Assembly: GCF_034702125.1 (NCBI RefSeq)
Contig: NC_085871.1
Span: 28,835,076-28,899,075, forward strand
DNA: 64,000 nt
From: Engraulis encrasicolus
Taxonomy: Eukaryota > Chordata > Actinopteri > Clupeiformes > Engraulidae
Reading direction: 5' to 3'
Numbering within the stretch: the stretch's first letter is position 1; the number at the start of each line of letters is the position of its first letter. Positions 61,403 to 64,000 of the stretch are shown here, one piece after another. The notes under the pieces are model-generated. The model was not told where the DNA came from, searched no databases, and saw nothing but the letters and a program-made list of their open reading frames with translations. Made by a program: the position numbers and the translations under genes.

Positions 61403-63048
61403 ATGGAGACACTGAAGACAGTCTGCTCTCTTCTGCTTCTCCTTTATGTTGGAGGTAAGTCCAGCATTGGTCTGGTTGTCCATTAAAAAGATTATGTTAT
61501 CAACCAACACATTTTCAATTCAAATTTACAAAGTAATATTGCTTTGAAACTTCATTGATATTACTTTTGTTCAGGCATCATGTGCAAGGCAGTGGACTCC
61601 AGCTCTGGTGAAGAGGATGAGGGAGACCTGGAAGAGGTTGAGCGCATGATTGAAGACCTGGCAAAACGACCCACATATGGTCAGAACTACCTTATGTTCT
61701 TCACATACTGGCAAGATTCTGAATTTGAATTACTTCAGTACATGTTTTACAAGAAATGCTCAAGGTATTTCTGGTTTTCTAAACAGAGGAATCAAAAAGC
61801 TTTGCTAATGAAGCGCTGGATGACCTGGAAGTCCCTGCCCTGTCAAATGACACAGGTAAGTCGGCCACCCTCTCAGATTATACATGTCATTAAAATGGGA
61901 TTTTAAAGGGAATTCAAGTCCTAATGCCAGCCTGTCATGATTTCAGATGGATCATCGGCCAAGAGATCCAAGAGATATGTAAACTCCTTCAATGGTTACT
62001 TCTACGCCATCTGCCCATCCACCCAAACCATCTCCAGGATTTCCAGGTCAGTGATGAACTCTTTCAAGGCTTTTAAATTGTGGTTCAAACTGCCTCTTTG
62101 CTAAGCTTTTTCTGTTGAGCATTTTCAGTGAGTTACAATTGTTTGTCTGAAATGTGGTTTATTTTCACTTTCTCCAACTCCAGTTACCACAGTAATGCCT
62201 ATGAAGACCGTCGGTTCAGCTTCAGCTGCAAATCCACATTCAGCTCCACCCCCACGTGCACTGGCAGTGGTTATGTGAACAGCTTTAATGGTGTTCTCTC
62301 CTACACCTGCCCTTCCAACTACGTCATGTCAGGAGTAGCCAGCTATCACAACAACTACTACCAGGACCGCAGGTAACCTCAATCATATACTGTCAGTGTG
62401 TGAAATTGAACAATATAATCAACTTCATAGGATTTTCAACATGTTTCATTTTCTGTTTATTTGCTTTCCAGAAATTACATTTGAACACACACAGTTTTGT
62501 CATTAAGAAACGAATAAACCTATTTAAGTGACTGAGGATGATCAAGAAGCTGAAAAGACTGAATACTTCAGACCAGGATAAGCATTAGAGTGATTCTTCT
62601 TATGGGCCTAATGATTTGTCCTCCATTTTGTGTCAGGTTCTACATCAGGTGTTGCAGAGCCCCTGGCCATTACCACCACAGCTGCCGTTGGACCCCCTGG
62701 GTGAACTACTATGAGGAGTACTTCAACTGGTATGTGCCCAACTACAACTACCTGGCCGGAGTCTACTCCATCCACCACAACTCTCCCCAGTAAGTGTCCC
62801 ATACTCTTCCTTGATGACATTTTATAGTTCTATAAAACCATATTCAAAAAGTGATACCAGGTATTGATAGAAATGCATATAAATGTCTGATGAATGCTAA
62901 TCAATCAGTAAATCTTCCTGAATGCCTGATATATTCTTATGTTCACATTACAGTTAAGAGCATGTCTCTCTTCTAATTTTCTCTCTTATGTCCTTCACCT
63001 CATTATAGGGATCGCCGCTTCAGGTTCCTCTACTGTGCAAAATACTGA
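61403..63048 (+). CDS. Dermatopontin-like secreted protein (hemagglutinin/amebocyte aggregation factor-like), copy E, 7 exons
   Basis: Exons are 61403-61454, 61575-61679, 61787-61855, 61947-62046, 62184-62372, 62637-62789 and 63009-63048, together 708 nt (235 aa) with consistent phases. The product matches copy A almost exactly. Differences seen are at residue 2 (Glu for Lys) and in the acidic segment (GEEDEGDLEEVER for GEDDEGDLTEVER). Signal peptide, R-S-K-R cleavage site, three DRRF motifs and eight mature-domain Cys are all present. This is a full-length, apparently functional gene with its own TATA promoter and AATAAA (63287-63292). The near identity with copy A over about 57 kb points to recent duplication or gene conversion. 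Confidence 0.9.
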
Positions 63049-63286
63049 CTGCAACTATCACAAGAAAGACCTGCAAGGTCCTGAAAACAATGTTTCTGAA
63101 AGGGGCCTTTGTGTCCTGACTTGTGATACTGTGTTATCGGTCCTTTGCATGTCCTACTTTATTTTTTAATATAGGCCTACTGTCTTTCTCTACTGTAGGA
63201 ATTGTAGTTTTTAATATTCGTCCTACCCAATGATCATACCATGGATGACAACCTGAAAAAGAATGTTGAAAATAAGTTTTTGCTTC

Positions 63287-63292
63287 AATAAA
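63287..63292 (+). terminator. Poly(A) signal AATAAA of copy E
   Basis: The hexamer is at the position conserved with copy A, 239 bp past the stop. Confidence 0.7.
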
Positions 63293-63780
63293 TTTCTCTA
63301 AACATAAAACTGACTGCTTACATCTGTACTCTTTATGAACAAACAATTTACAAGAGAGAATCTACACATGGAAAAATATATTACTTTTTTGCATTATTCC
63401 AGTAATAGTTTTGAAAATGAAGGGTTTCAGTTCCACCGACAGCTTGTGTCCCCTGGACATTCACCAGGTACGGGGTACAGTGCAGTACACAATGTAGTGT
63501 GTTCATTATCAACACTGAACAACATTATTAACACTGAATAACATTATTAACATTTTACCAATGAAAAATAAAATAAACCGTCTGCTTGTATTGCTGTGCT
63601 CAGACAAGCATACGTATACATACATTGCACTGTAGGTGCACTGGTGGGGGTGCTGTTCAATGCCCGTTGGAGGAAAGACAGAGACATTGGGGGAGTCTAG
63701 TTTAGCCATGTTTATCACTTCATCAACATGTTTAATCACCACCCCCGTCCTCCATATCTTGCTCTGCCTTTCCTCATTGG

Positions 63781-63871
<91 letters not shown>

Positions 63872-64000
63872 ATCTATGAGAAGGTTCCAGAACATATTAG
63901 AAACACTCAATACACTCCACCAGAGGGAGCCCATAGACCAGGCAGAGTGCAAGTGCACGTCTGTGTGTACTGTATGTGTTCACATGTGTGCATCTACTGT
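63293..64000. repeat. 3' flank of copy E with (TG)n
   Basis: This is homologous to 13300-13960 and 39760-40370, the flank that leads into a zinc-finger gene in blocks P and Q. It has a pure (TG)n tract at 63783-63868. The window ends within the TG-rich minisatellite, so a third zinc-finger gene may lie just outside. Confidence 0.65.

Overview
The window reads as vertebrate, almost certainly teleost fish, genomic DNA. The genes are split by GT-AG introns. Cut-and-paste elements of the hAT, Tc1/mariner and TTAA-target types are dense, there are long (CA)n/(GA)n tracts, tRNA-derived repeats and one LTR element, and no bacterial operon features. The species cannot be fixed from the sequence. Two gene families have been amplified together. 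Family 1 (plus strand) is a secreted dermatopontin / hemagglutinin-amebocyte-aggregation-factor-like protein encoded by seven exons. Two copies are intact (A, 4085-5700; E, 61403-63048; 235 codons each) and three are 5'-truncated (B, exons 6-7 only; C, exons 4-7; D, 3' part of exon 2 to exon 7). Family 2 (minus strand) is a coiled-coil / acidic-repeat / C2H2 zinc-finger protein encoded by eleven coding exons, with two copies: ZnF1 (14280-34670, 737 codons) and ZnF2 (40641-48559). All exon models were joined by hand; splice phases are compatible and reading frames stay open throughout. Layout: 1-6362 is the 5' flank, copy A and its 3' flank. A non-autonomous LTR retrotransposon (6414-10578) and unique repeat-rich DNA (to about 12600) follow. 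Two tandem segmental-duplication blocks come next: block P (about 12600-38340: remnant B, ZnF1, then a dermatopontin 5' flank) and block Q (about 38540-52620: copy C, ZnF2, then a dermatopontin 5' flank). Copy D (52857-54123) follows with unique DNA carrying further transposons. From about 58330 a last unit holds copy E, and the window ends in the flank that precedes a zinc-finger gene in the other units. The ancestral unit was therefore a dermatopontin-like gene tail-to-tail with a zinc-finger gene. Because P and Q are paralogous, each acts as the empty-site control for insertions in the other: about 5.7 kb and about 4.2 kb of nested repeats plus a 3.4-kb inverted-repeat element sit only in ZnF1 introns, and a 218-bp element only in ZnF2. 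The two families have no evident biochemical link; the secreted protein belongs in the extracellular space and the zinc-finger protein in the nucleus. They share physical linkage and joint amplification. The observations most worth a second look are the 135-bp tRNA-like B-box array with a 545-bp higher-order period, near-perfect identity of dermatopontin exon 6 among copies including a dead one, loss of the ATG in ZnF2, reshuffled zinc-finger arrays, and the small LTR element encoding only a repetitive Arg/Ser-rich ORF.
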